Source: RPQJ01 sp963714645 (lineage in GTDB: Bacteria; Pseudomonadota; Gammaproteobacteria; Steroidobacterales; Steroidobacteraceae). From it: 64,000 nt of DNA. Made by a program: the position numbers and the translations under genes. Of the stretch, positions 1 through 8,526 are shown piece after piece (positions within the stretch are counted from its first letter, which is position 1; every line of letters begins with the position of its first letter). The stretch covers positions 1 to 64,000 of the forward strand of contig CAVQQX010000085.1 in NCBI GenBank assembly GCA_963714645.1. Reading direction: 5' to 3'. Below the pieces are notes generated by a model. It saw only the letters and a program-made list of their open reading frames with translations. It searched no databases and was not told the DNA's origin.

Positions 1-300
1 CAGCGTGCCGTTCGCGTACGTACGCGCGATCTCGTCGAGCTGCAGCCACTGCTGCGGCGTGCAGACGCCGCCCGGCAGCCGCGTGCGGATCATGAAGCTG
101 AACGCGGGCTCGAGCTTCTGGCGGCGCCGCTCCTCGCGGATGTCCCGGTCGTCCTGCTGGTAGCTGCCGTGGAACTTGATCAGGACGGTGTCGTCCTCGC
201 GGATGGCGCCGGTGAGCGGATCCTGCAGGCTCTCGACCAGCGTGCCACGCAGGTGGCGGCTCTCGCGCTTGACCTTCTCGACGTGTGACAACTCGGCCAT
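1..300 (-). CDS. cysI: Sulfite reductase hemoprotein (beta subunit), N-terminal part
   Basis: Only the first 100 residues are in the window; the gene continues past the left edge. The protein is the siroheme/[4Fe-4S] subunit that reduces sulfite to sulfide in cysteine biosynthesis. The visible part shows family hallmarks: SHVEKVK near the start, an EDDTVLIKFHG block, the SYQQDDRD segment and the RTRLPGGVCTPQQW substrate-binding region. The C-terminal Cys cluster that binds iron-sulfur and siroheme lies outside the window. It starts 14 nt after the cysJ stop, so the two are one transcript. A ferredoxin-type sulfite/nitrite reductase is the alternative, but the cysJ neighbour favours CysI. Confidence 0.93.
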   Translation of the reverse strand, partial: MAELSHVEKVKRESRHLRGTLVESLQDPLTGAIREDDTVLIKFHGSYQQDDRDIREERRRQKLEPAFSFMIRTRLPGGVCTPQQWLQLDEIARTYANGTL

Positions 301-314
301 GGGGAGCCCGGCGC

Positions 315-2144
315 TCAGTACACGTCGCGCAGGTAACGGCGGTCGTCGGCGAGCCGGCGCACGTAGGCTTCTGCGTCCTCGCGACCGAGCGCGCCGTGCG
401 TGCCTGCGACGTCGATGAGTGCGGCATGGACGTCCGGCGCCATCTGCTCGGCGTCACCACAGACGTACAGGCAGGCCCCGTTCTGCAGCCACGCCCAGAG
501 GTCCTGCCCGGCGGCGCGCAGGCGATCCTGCACGTAAGTCCGCGGCGTGCCGCGGTCGCGCGAGAAGGCTGCGTCGAGCCGGGTGAGCACGCCCTTCCTG
601 AGCGCATCCTGCCATTCGACCTGGTAGAGGAATTCGCTGTGGAAATGCCGCGCACCGAAGAACAGCCAGTTGCGCCCGGTCGCACCCTGCGCCTCGCGGT
701 GCTGCAGGAAACCGCGGAAAGGCGCGACGCCCGTGCCGGGACCGATCATGATCACGTCGCGCGAGCTGTCGTTCGGCAGCCGGAACCGTTCGTTCTGCTC
801 GACGAACACGCGCGCCTTCGCCGTGTCGCCCTGCAGCCCGGCCAGCCAGGCCGAGGCGGCGCCCAGGCGGCGCTTGCCCTCGAGTTCGTAATCGACCACG
901 GCGACGGTGAGGTGCGCCTCCTCGCCCACCGCTTCGGGGCTCGACGCGATCGAGTAGAGCCGCGGCGCCAGCGGGCGCAGCGACTGCACGAACGCCCTGG
1001 CGTCCCAGTCGGCCCGGTGGCGCTGCAACACGTCGACGACCTGCAGGTCCTTGAGCGTACGACGCAGCTCCGCCTCGTGGCCCGGCTGCAGCGCCGCCGC
1101 GAGCGTCGCGTCTTTCGAGCGTTCCGCCTGCTGGGAGAGGAACGGCCGCGTGAGCCGCGTGAGTTCGCGGCCCGTGGCCAGCCACTCGCGCAGCGACTTC
1201 GACTGCCCGTCGAGATCGACGGGCTGTTCGCCGTCGAGCTGCAGCGTCGCGAGCACCTCGGCCACGACCGGGGCGGGGTTCTCGTGCCAGACACCGAGAG
1301 CATCGCCGGGCGCGTACGTCAGCCCCGAGGCCTCGAGGTTCACCTCGACGTGGCGCACGTCCTTGCTGGCGTCGCGCGCGGTGATGCGCTGGTTCGCCAC
1401 GACCTCCGCGGCGAACGGCTGCTCACGCGAGAATTGCGGTGCCGCAGGTGCGGCGCGCAACCGGGTAACGGTAGCCACCGGCTGCGTCGCGCCGAGCGCG
1501 TCGCGTGCGCAGGTCACGACACGCTCGAGCCACGGCGTGGCGAGCGTGTCGTAGTCGACGTCGCAATCGACGCGGTCGATCAGCCGCCGGGCGCCGAGCG
1601 CGGCCAGGCGCTGGTCGACCTGCCGGCCGGTCTCGCAGAATCTGGGATAACTCGAGTCGCCGAGCGCCAGCACGGAGTACGCGAGCTGTTCGAGCTTCGG
1701 TGCGCGGCGCGAGGCGAGGAACTCGAGGAAGCCACGCGCATCGTCCGGCGGATCGCCGTCACCCTGCGTCGAGACGACGACCACCAGCAGGCGTTCCTTC
1801 GCGAGGTCCTTGATGGGGTACGAGCCCGAGGCGTACACGCGGGCGGCGAGGCCGGCGGCCTCCGCGGCGCGTCCGAGACGTTCGGCGATGCGCTTGCCGT
1901 TGCCGGTCTGGGAACCGTAGACGATGGTGAGGCGCGCCGGCGCCTCGGGACGCGCGGCCGGAACCGGGACGGCGATCGAGGCGCCACCCCCGGCGAGCGC
2001 ACGCTCGTGGGCGACGCCTGCAGCGAACCCGGAGAGCCACTGCAGCGTGGCAGGCTCCAGGCCCTCGACGACGCGCATGAGCAGCTCGGAGCGCTCGGTG
2101 TCGAGCGGCCCGAGTGGCAGCGTGGTGACGATGTTGGCGCTCAT
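315..2144 (-). CDS. cysJ: Sulfite reductase flavoprotein (alpha subunit)
   Basis: This 609-residue diflavin reductase passes electrons from NADPH through FAD and FMN to CysI. An FMN-binding flavodoxin domain begins near residue 74 (YGSQTGNGKRIAERL). A connecting/FAD domain follows, with PRLYSIASSP around residue 400, then an NADPH domain with GPGTGVAPFRGF. It ends in RYLRDVY, the usual CysJ C-terminus. An in-frame ATG 15 codons upstream exists, but the MSANIV start matches family length. It precedes cysI in the same operon. A CTAG-type -10 element lies about 45 nt upstream of the start. Confidence 0.96.
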   Translation of the reverse strand: MSANIVTTLPLGPLDTERSELLMRVVEGLEPATLQWLSGFAAGVAHERALAGGGASIAVPVPAARPEAPARLTIVYGSQTGNGKRIAERLGRAAEAAGLAARVYASGSYPIKDLAKERLLVVVVSTQGDGDPPDDARGFLEFLASRRAPKLEQLAYSVLALGDSSYPRFCETGRQVDQRLAALGARRLIDRVDCDVDYDTLATPWLERVVTCARDALGATQPVATVTRLRAAPAAPQFSREQPFAAEVVANQRITARDASKDVRHVEVNLEASGLTYAPGDALGVWHENPAPVVAEVLATLQLDGEQPVDLDGQSKSLREWLATGRELTRLTRPFLSQQAERSKDATLAAALQPGHEAELRRTLKDLQVVDVLQRHRADWDARAFVQSLRPLAPRLYSIASSPEAVGEEAHLTVAVVDYELEGKRRLGAASAWLAGLQGDTAKARVFVEQNERFRLPNDSSRDVIMIGPGTGVAPFRGFLQHREAQGATGRNWLFFGARHFHSEFLYQVEWQDALRKGVLTRLDAAFSRDRGTPRTYVQDRLRAAGQDLWAWLQNGACLYVCGDAEQMAPDVHAALIDVAGTHGALGREDAEAYVRRLADDRRYLRDVY

Positions 2145-2187
2145 TCGGAAAACCTCGACCGCTGCGAATGGCACTGCGGCAGGGAGC

Positions 2188-2193
2188 ATCCTA
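2188..2193 (-). promoter_or_regulatory. Putative -10 element of the cysJI promoter
   Basis: Read on the minus strand the hexamer is TAGGAT. Its distance would give a leader of about 37 nt before the cysJ ATG. No convincing -35 box is visible. The same cTAGNAT pattern recurs before several other genes in the window. This is a pattern match, not evidence of activity. Confidence 0.35.
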
Positions 2194-2247
2194 GGGAGGC
2201 ACCCCCATCGGCCGGAAAGGCCGGCTGGTTATCGGCTCATAACGTCG

Positions 2248-2261
2248 GGCGGGAAACCGCC
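2248..2261 (-). terminator. Small hairpin after the TonB/AgmX gene
   Basis: A perfect 5-bp GGCGG/CCGCC stem closes a GAAA loop a few bases beyond the TonB-like stop codon. It has no T-run after it, so it is at best a weak or factor-assisted terminator separating the machine operon from cysJI. Confidence 0.25.
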
Positions 2262-2270
2262 GGCCCGGGG

Positions 2271-3206
2271 CTAGGCCGGGAAGAACTCGATCGGCTTGGT
2301 GGTCGTCATGACCGCGACGTCGCGGTCCTCGAACCGGAACATCTTCACGCGGGACACCAGCTTGCGCTCCAGCTCGCCGTCACCCAGGTCGCTGGAAACC
2401 ACCCTGCAATCAGTGACTTCGCCGGACGGCGCGATCGTCACCTCGAGCACGACCTTGCCCTGCAGCGCGGGATTCTCGCGCAGTGCCCGGCTGTAGAGCG
2501 CGTAGATGGCCGACTTGTTCTTGTCAAAGACCAGTTCGATCTCTTCGCGCGTGCGGGCCGCCTTGCCACTCTGTCCGGAGCGCTGGGCCTCGGGAGCACG
2601 GGCCGCGGCCATCGGGGCCGACACCCGCGACGTCGTAACGCCCTTGAGACCCGTCGAACCGCCGCCGAAACCCTTGCTGGCCTCACTGACGACGATGCCG
2701 CCGCTGCCGGACCCGACTCGCGCGGTCAGGATCGAGCGGTCGACACGGGTCTTCTCGCCGGCGCCGACGTCGAGCGGCGCCGCCTTCACGTCCTTGACCT
2801 CGCGGTCACGCAGCTCGGCAAGCTGGTCGGAGAGCGCCAGCAGGCCCGCCGCGGCGGCCTGCTTGCGTGGATCGGGCCGCGGCTCGACTTGCGCCACGGG
2901 GGCCTCGATGCGGCGTTCCACGCGCGGTGCTTCGATCGGCTTGGGCGGCGGGACTTCGATCGGTTTCGGCTGCGGCTTGGGCTTGGGCTTGGGCTGCTCG
3001 AGGATGAACTCGACGATGCGCTCGGGTACCGGCGCCGTCTCCGGTGTTCGCGGCCGTTCCGGCAGCAACGGGATCACGATGCCGAACCCGATGAAGAGCC
3101 CGAGCGCCGCACCGAGTATGCGGCGGAAGCGTCGCTCCTCGGCAGGCGAGGGCGTCCACGGCAGTTCGAAGACCCGGAAATGCGGCAGGGCGGCAGTGGC
3201 GTTCAT
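2271..3206 (-). CDS. TonB-like energy transducer with AgmX/PglI-type C-terminal domain
   Basis: A 311-residue protein built like TonB. It has a short cytoplasmic N-terminus and one membrane span at about residues 30-50 (ILGAALGLFIGFGIVIPLLP). A Pro/Lys-rich rod follows (EQPKPKPKPQPKP, then PPPKPIEAP). A low-complexity Gly/Ser linker leads to a C-terminal domain from about residue 215 with KSAIYALYSRALRENPALQGK and an IAPSGEVTDCRVVSS strand. That domain is typical of AgmX/PglI C-terminal proteins, which accompany ExbBD-like motors, rather than classical TonB. It is the last gene of the riboswitch-led operon, 13 nt after an exbD. It is inferred to carry motor energy to periplasmic or outer-membrane partners. 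Confidence 0.82.
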   Translation of the reverse strand: MNATAALPHFRVFELPWTPSPAEERRFRRILGAALGLFIGFGIVIPLLPERPRTPETAPVPERIVEFILEQPKPKPKPQPKPIEVPPPKPIEAPRVERRIEAPVAQVEPRPDPRKQAAAAGLLALSDQLAELRDREVKDVKAAPLDVGAGEKTRVDRSILTARVGSGSGGIVVSEASKGFGGGSTGLKGVTTSRVSAPMAAARAPEAQRSGQSGKAARTREEIELVFDKNKSAIYALYSRALRENPALQGKVVLEVTIAPSGEVTDCRVVSSDLGDGELERKLVSRVKMFRFEDRDVAVMTTTKPIEFFPA

Positions 3207-3219
3207 GTCGCTCGAATCC

Positions 3220-3729
3220 TCAGGCGCCCGCGCGTCCCTGGAAGGCCTGCTCGCGCTCGACGACGGCGAGCGAGACCTTGGTGTACTCGGCCGCGGAACT
3301 GCTGGCCACGATCTTGCGCAGGACCGAATACGGCAGCGACTTCTCCGCCATGACCGTCACCTCGCGATGCGCCTCGGACTCCGGCAGCAGGCCCTTGGCC
3401 TGGCGCCCGAGCGCGATGCGCAGCGGCTCGCTGACCGGACCGCCGGCGGTGCCGAGCTCGGCGACCGTGACGATGGCCTCGCCGTTCACGTAGAGCATGT
3501 CGCGCGTGACCATGACGACGGTCGCCTCGCGCGGCTTCAGCTCGGAATTCGACTGCGGAATCGAGATGTTCTTCGAGTTCGGCAGGATCTCCATGTCGGC
3601 CGCATGCACCAGCAGGTACACGACGAGGATGGTGAGCATGTCGATCATCGGGATCAGCGCGAGCGGGCCGTGCCCGCCGCCGCTTCCCTTGCCGTGGCGC
3701 CCGTGGCGCCGCAAGCCCGTGCGGATCAT
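3220..3729 (-). CDS. ExbD/TolR-family motor protein (second copy in the operon)
   Basis: A 169-residue biopolymer-transport protein. It has a basic, Gly/His-rich N-terminus and one transmembrane helix at about residues 24-43 that contains the essential Asp (PMIDMLTI, D30), equivalent to the proton-conducting Asp of ExbD. A periplasmic domain follows. Unlike the upstream copy, its cytoplasmic tail carries a GKGSGGGHG stretch. Its ATG overlaps the stop of the preceding exbD by 4 nt (ATGA), so translation is coupled. Two non-identical ExbD proteins with one ExbB suggest a heteromeric rotor, as in Agl and TolR-like systems. Confidence 0.88.
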   Translation of the reverse strand: MIRTGLRRHGRHGKGSGGGHGPLALIPMIDMLTILVVYLLVHAADMEILPNSKNISIPQSNSELKPREATVVMVTRDMLYVNGEAIVTVAELGTAGGPVSEPLRIALGRQAKGLLPESEAHREVTVMAEKSLPYSVLRKIVASSSAAEYTKVSLAVVEREQAFQGRAGA

Positions 3730-4238
3730 GTCGGCGCGTCTCCCAGTGCGATCTGCGGGAACAGCTCCTCGCGCGTGACCTTGCCGCCGTCGACGGTCTG
3801 ACGCACGCGCGCAGCGTCCATGACCTGCACGATCGTGTCGTAGTCGACGTCGTCTGCGACGAGCAGCGTCGCGTGGTCGACGTCCTGCAGCCGCGCCTTG
3901 AGCGCGGACAGCGACGATGCGAGCCGCGCGACGTCCTGGCCGGACGCGACGCGCGGGATCGTCTCGAGCACGCCACTGTTGCGGTCTGCGAGCTCGATGC
4001 CCGAGCGGCGCAGGATCAGCTCGAGCTCGAAGCGCGGCTTCCCGTCGGCGGCCTGCACGCCCGGGCCGGGCAGGTTCACCTCGAGCACGCTCGTCTTCGA
4101 GAACACGGCCGTGAAGATCAGGAAGAACGTGAGGATGACCATCACGTCGAGCATCGGCACGATGTTCAGGTCGTTGCGGCCGCGGTAGCGCGCGTGGTTG
4201 CGCTGCTGCCGCCGGGCCAGCGCGGAGCTGCGCTTCAT
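3726..4238 (-). CDS. ExbD/TolR-family motor protein (first copy in the operon)
   Basis: A 170-residue ExbD homologue starting MKRSSALARR. The start is placed at the ATG that overlaps the exbB stop (ATGA); the open frame extends further upstream but only as a shadow of exbB. The single membrane helix begins near residue 25, with the conserved Asp at D31 (VPMLDVMVILTFF). The remainder is a periplasmic domain with the NLPGPGVQAADGKPRFELEL strand typical of the family. It should sit with ExbB to make the proton-driven stator. Confidence 0.9.
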   Translation of the reverse strand: MKRSSALARRQQRNHARYRGRNDLNIVPMLDVMVILTFFLIFTAVFSKTSVLEVNLPGPGVQAADGKPRFELELILRRSGIELADRNSGVLETIPRVASGQDVARLASSLSALKARLQDVDHATLLVADDVDYDTIVQVMDAARVRQTVDGGKVTREELFPQIALGDAPT

Positions 4239-4972
4239 GCGCGCGCCGCCTCGTGCATCGCGTCGTCCGGCACGCGCCCCGACTTGCGCGCGGTCGCCGG
4301 GCTCGTCGCCTGCGTCTGCGCGTACGCGTTCATGCCCTGCTCGCGCGCCTCGACGACGGTGTTCAGGAACTTGATCGAGGCGACCTCGAGGCTGTCCACC
4401 AGCTCGGTCGTCCTGGTCTCGAGGTACATGTGGCACAGCAGCAGCGTGATCGCGAGGCCGAGGCCCAACGCGGTGTTGTTCATCGCGACCGAGATGCTCG
4501 CGGAGAGCATGCTGGCCTTCTCGGCCGGGTTGACGCTCGCGACGGCCGCGAACGCGTGGATCAGGCCGATTACGGTGCCGAGCAGGCCCATCAGCATGCC
4601 GATGTTGGCCAGCGTCGCGAGGTAGTGCGTGCGCTTCTCGAGGCGCGGGATCACCTCGATCAGGCTCTCCTCCATCGCCTTCTCGATGTCGTCGCGGCGC
4701 TGCGCATTGGCGACGCGCGAGATGCCGTAGCGCATGATCGTCGAGAGCGCGGAGTCGGTCTTCTCGGCGACCGCCATGGCCTTGCGGAAGTCGCCCTGCT
4801 GCAGCAGCGGCGCGAGCTGGGCCCACAGCCGGCGATTGCCGCCCGAGACGCGCGTCAGATAGATGAAGCGCTCGACGGCGACGACGAGGCCGATCACGAA
4901 GACGGCCGCGATCGGGTAGAGGAACGCGCCACCCTGCTTGAAGAAGTTGACGATCAGGTCGAAGGTGTCCAT
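4235..4972 (-). CDS. ExbB/TolQ/MotA-family proton channel protein
   Basis: A 245-residue inner-membrane protein with the family layout. A first membrane span lies near residues 15-40 (GGAFLYPIAAVFVIGLVV). A large cytoplasmic loop follows, then two further spans near 118-140 (ANIGMLMGLLGTVIGLIHAF) and 165-190 (NTALGLGLAITLLLCHMYLE). The GLLGTVIGLIHAF segment is diagnostic of ExbB/TolQ. It overlaps the first exbD by 4 nt and follows the small exported protein by 3 nt. It forms the pentameric channel of the stator that energises the TonB/AgmX protein. Confidence 0.93.
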   Translation of the reverse strand: MDTFDLIVNFFKQGGAFLYPIAAVFVIGLVVAVERFIYLTRVSGGNRRLWAQLAPLLQQGDFRKAMAVAEKTDSALSTIMRYGISRVANAQRRDDIEKAMEESLIEVIPRLEKRTHYLATLANIGMLMGLLGTVIGLIHAFAAVASVNPAEKASMLSASISVAMNNTALGLGLAITLLLCHMYLETRTTELVDSLEVASIKFLNTVVEAREQGMNAYAQTQATSPATARKSGRVPDDAMHEAARA

Positions 4973-4975
4973 GGC

Positions 4976-5371
4976 TTACTGGGCTCCGGGGGCTGCAACG
5001 GTCACTGGGGGTCCACTGTGCGACGTCAGGTCGCCGTAATACGTGATCTCCCGCCTAAATTCGTCACGATCCAGCGGCGAGAGCAGTTCGTCGATCAGGC
5101 TGCCCAGCGGCCGGTCGGGCCCGGCGGGCGGTTCGGCCGCCTTCCAGGGCACGATGCTCATGACCTTGGGCAGTTCGCGATTGCCGGTGATCGAGGTCGC
5201 ATCGAGCTGCAGCCGGTCGACGGCACGATCAGCCGGCGCCGACGCGGTCCTCGCCGCCGGCCGGGCCGGCGTGGCTTTCGCAGGGGCCGCAACCGTGTCC
5301 GCCCCGTGCGCCACGTCGGTGGCGCCCATCAGCGCCAGCCCGAGCAGGGCCACGACCAGCACGCGGATCAC
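4976..5371 (-). CDS. Small exported protein of the ExbBD/TPR operon, function unknown
   Basis: A 131-residue protein starting at a GTG whose GTGA overlaps the stop of the TPR gene before it. A signal peptide (RVLVVALLGLALMGATDVAHG) is followed by an Ala/Pro-rich linker. A conserved-looking C-terminal block holds DRPLGSLIDELLSPLDRDEFRREITYYGDL. I recognise no family. Its fixed position between a TPR protein and exbB suggests it is a periplasmic component or adaptor of the same complex. Longer starts upstream would run into the TPR gene and lose the signal peptide at the N-terminus. Confidence 0.7.
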   Translation of the reverse strand: MIRVLVVALLGLALMGATDVAHGADTVAAPAKATPARPAARTASAPADRAVDRLQLDATSITGNRELPKVMSIVPWKAAEPPAGPDRPLGSLIDELLSPLDRDEFRREITYYGDLTSHSGPPVTVAAPGAQ

Positions 5372-8300
5372 GGCTGAGCCCCGGCGGTGCGGGTCACGGC
5401 GGCGAGTCGGGCCTTGAGTTCGACGAGCCATGCGGTCACCTCCTGGTCGGAGCCCTGCGTGAGCGCCTGGTAGCGCTCGTAGTGCGGCAGGGCCGCTGAT
5501 GCGTCGTCCAGATAGAGGTCGAGCAGGATTGCCAGGTTGCGTTCGGCATCGGCAAACAGCGGGTCGGCGGCGATCGCGCGCTCGTACGCGGCGCGGGCCG
5601 CAGCGAAGTTTCCCTCGCGGCGCCGGCTGACGCCGTCGCGGTTGGCGTCCACTGCCGCGAGCGCGGCAGCAGGGTCCGTCACGGCTGCCGCTGTGCCGTC
5701 GGATGCCGCAACCGCGGGCGCCGCCGGTGCATCAGGCACGCGCTCCTCGCGGGCGTAGCGCCCGGGCTTCAGCTGGGCGAGGTCCGCGAAACTCCTGCGG
5801 ACCCACTCGTCATACACACCCTGCGACGCGAGCCGGGCATTGCGTTCATGCAGCCCGATCGCCTTCTCCTCGAACGGGAACGCCTGCTCCTCGAGCAGCA
5901 GCGTGTACTGTTCGAGCGCGTCGGCGTCGAGGTCGTGCGGCCGGTCGGATTCGAGCAGGGCGCGGCCGAGGTCGCGGTAGAGGTCCGCCATCGCATACGC
6001 GGCGGCGGCGGTGACCTGCGCCACGCCGTACTGCTCGGCGACGCCGTAGGCATCGAGCGCCGCCTCGAGCGACTTGCGCTTCGCGGCGAAGGACTTCTCG
6101 AGCGGCAGCACGAGCTTTACGGCGCGTGCCTGCGTGTCGAGCGGGCGTGCGAGCTCGAGCGCGGCCGTCGCTGCGAGGAAGCGCGTGCGATCCGTCCGTT
6201 CGACACCTGCGACGCGGTCCGCAACGACGACTTGCGCGAGCCAATGCAGGCGTGCCGCGCCGTCGCCGGTGTCGCGAGCGAGGTCGGCGAGCGCCTGCCG
6301 CGCATCGATCGCGGCTGCAGCAGGCACCGGAAAGCGTTCGACATACCGGGCATAAGTCCGTATCGCGGCCGGGCGATCGCCGGCGGTGACGTGCAGTTCG
6401 GCCGCCTGCCAGAGTGCCGCGCGGCGCGCCTCCGGCGTTTCCGACTCGGTCGCCGCGACGCGCTCGAACTCCAGGGCCGCCTTGCCCGGTTGCCCGGACT
6501 CGACGTAGGCCACGGCAAGCTTGCCATCGACCTCGCGTGCGAGCGCATGGGTCGGGTGGTCGAGCCGGAACCGCTCGAGCACGACGGCCGCCTCGGTCCA
6601 CTGCTGCGCGCCGAGCAGCAGGGTCGCGGCATCGAACTCCGCCGTGGCGCGGACGGGGGAATCGGGCGCCACCTGCGCGACGCGCAGGAAGTTCGCCACC
6701 GCGCCGGCGACGTCGCCGGCGGCCTGCCGCTGCTCCGCCTGCCGGTACACCGCCGCCGCGCGCCGCTCGACGGTCTCGGCGCGCAGCGGATCGCCCGCGG
6801 GCAGGCGTGCGAGCACCTCGGCATACGCGGGCTCGGCGTCGACATAGCGACCCGAGTCGAAATACGTGTGCGCGAGGACCGTCCAGGCCACGAGCTGCTG
6901 TCCGTTATCCGCGCGGGCACCGAGCGCCAGCAAGCGCTGCGCCACCGATTCCGCGCGCTCGCGATCGCCCGCGTCGAACAGCAGCTTGGTCGTGCGCGTC
7001 AGCACTCCGGGCGTCTCGACGTGCTGGGGGAACGTGTCCGCGAACTTGAGCGAGGACCCGACCATGCGTGCCTGCAGGCCGGCACCTGCGGCGACCGGCA
7101 ACCCGGCCGCGGCCTGGTCGAGCGACACCAGCGCGGCGTAGCCGGCCCGTGGCGCCTCGGTCGCATTCGCATACCCGTACGCAGCCCGTTCGTACTCCGT
7201 CGCGGCTTCGTCGTAGCGCCGGCCTTCGTAGAGCAGGTCGGCCAGCAGCAGCCGCGTCGCGGCGGCCGGTGCGGCGGCATCGAAGCCGTCGAGGTATTCG
7301 CGGTACCAGCGCACCGCCGCGTCGCGGTCGGCCGCCGCGCCCGACTTCTGCGCGAGGGCGTGGTGATGACGCGCGAGGTCGAGCAGGTTCGACTGCACCG
7401 CGGCGCTCACGCGCGGATCCACGTTCGCGGCGCCGCGCTCGATCCAGAAACGGCTGTTCGGCCCATAGAACTCGACGAGTTCCTGCTTCGACTCGAGCAC
7501 TAGGGCGACGAACCCAGCCCGGGCGTAGGCCTCGGTCGCCTGCCCGAGCAACAGCGGCGCCTCGGGGTCCATCGGTTGCCGGCGCGCGTACGAGCGATAC
7601 ACCTCGGCGCCGTCCTGGAAGCGCTGCTTCTCGACGTAGAGGTCGCCGAGCCCGCGATACAGCCGGGCCTCGTATGGGGCCGGTCCACGCTTCGACAGCG
7701 CCGCCTGCAGCGATTCGGCGCCTGCTTCGGCCGCGAACATCAGGCTGAGTGCCCGCAGCGTGTCGTCGCTCAATTCCAGCTCGGGTCGCGTGAGCCGGGT
7801 GACCTCGCGCAAATGCCCGTCCGCCACCAGCAACCGGTCGAGCAATGCGAGGAAGTTCGCGCTGCTCGCGTCGTTGTCGCCCAGCTTGTACAGCGCCCAG
7901 CCGCGCTTGTAGAGCGCCTGCTCGTGGAACGCGCCGTCGGCACCGAACGCGAGCACGGCGCCGTAGGCCCGGTCGGCGTCCGCATACCGCTTGGCACTGA
8001 AGTAGACCTCGCCCCGCCGGAACTGTGCTTCGTCGGCGTGCGCGCCGCGCGGATACCGGGTCACGAGCTCCTCGAGCGCCGCCATGGCGGCTTCGGCGTC
8101 GCCGCCGGCTTCGCACGCGCGCGCCAGCTGGTACAGCACGGCGTCGCGCGCCGGGTACGCGGGATGGCCGGCCAGCAGTTCCTGGTAGGCCGCGATCGCC
8201 TGCTTCGCGGTCGCGACGGCGGCGACGTCCGACGCTTCGCCCGCGGCACTCGCAGCCATGGCTTGTTCCAGCCGCAGGTCGCCCACCCGACGCAGGGCTT

Positions 8301-8526
8301 GCGCCTTCAGCGCCGGGTCCGCGTCGTCGATCTGCAGGAACTGCTCGTAGCTGCGCGCCGCGTCGGCCGCGCTCGCCTGCACCGGCTGGGTGCGATCGAT
8401 GGGCGCCGTACGCTGGGCCAGTGTCCCGAGCGTCGGCGCAGGTTTCCGGCGCGCCGATTCGGCCGCCGCACCGAAGCCCGTCGCGAGGACGCAGGTGATC
8501 GCCAGCGTGAGCGAGCGGGTCTTCAC
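5368..8526 (-). CDS. Large exported TPR-repeat protein
   Basis: A 1052-residue protein starting at a GTG overlapping the stop of the previous gene (GTGA). It has a signal peptide (KTRSLTLAITCVLATGFGAAA) and an almost continuous array of tetratricopeptide-like repeats. Examples are LRRVGDLRLEQAMAAS near residue 70, then repeated blocks such as EAQFRRGEVYFSAKRYADADRAY and ALYKRGWALYKLGDNDASS. A final TPR block near the C-terminus (RAAYERAIAADPLFADAERNLA) ends the chain. Its size and repeats resemble periplasmic scaffold proteins such as AglT/TtpC-like partners of Exb motors. I infer that it holds the motor to an outer-membrane or peptidoglycan target. Confidence 0.8.
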   Translation of the reverse strand: MKTRSLTLAITCVLATGFGAAAESARRKPAPTLGTLAQRTAPIDRTQPVQASAADAARSYEQFLQIDDADPALKAQALRRVGDLRLEQAMAASAAGEASDVAAVATAKQAIAAYQELLAGHPAYPARDAVLYQLARACEAGGDAEAAMAALEELVTRYPRGAHADEAQFRRGEVYFSAKRYADADRAYGAVLAFGADGAFHEQALYKRGWALYKLGDNDASSANFLALLDRLLVADGHLREVTRLTRPELELSDDTLRALSLMFAAEAGAESLQAALSKRGPAPYEARLYRGLGDLYVEKQRFQDGAEVYRSYARRQPMDPEAPLLLGQATEAYARAGFVALVLESKQELVEFYGPNSRFWIERGAANVDPRVSAAVQSNLLDLARHHHALAQKSGAAADRDAAVRWYREYLDGFDAAAPAAATRLLLADLLYEGRRYDEAATEYERAAYGYANATEAPRAGYAALVSLDQAAAGLPVAAGAGLQARMVGSSLKFADTFPQHVETPGVLTRTTKLLFDAGDRERAESVAQRLLALGARADNGQQLVAWTVLAHTYFDSGRYVDAEPAYAEVLARLPAGDPLRAETVERRAAAVYRQAEQRQAAGDVAGAVANFLRVAQVAPDSPVRATAEFDAATLLLGAQQWTEAAVVLERFRLDHPTHALAREVDGKLAVAYVESGQPGKAALEFERVAATESETPEARRAALWQAAELHVTAGDRPAAIRTYARYVERFPVPAAAAIDARQALADLARDTGDGAARLHWLAQVVVADRVAGVERTDRTRFLAATAALELARPLDTQARAVKLVLPLEKSFAAKRKSLEAALDAYGVAEQYGVAQVTAAAAYAMADLYRDLGRALLESDRPHDLDADALEQYTLLLEEQAFPFEEKAIGLHERNARLASQGVYDEWVRRSFADLAQLKPGRYAREERVPDAPAAPAVAASDGTAAAVTDPAAALAAVDANRDGVSRRREGNFAAARAAYERAIAADPLFADAERNLAILLDLYLDDASAALPHYERYQALTQGSDQEVTAWLVELKARLAAVTRTAGAQP

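Noticed and set aside
285..3353. Very long plus-strand open frame across cysJ and tonB
   Set aside because: It is antisense to real genes with family motifs, and its Arg/His/Glu-rich composition is the usual shadow in GC-rich DNA.
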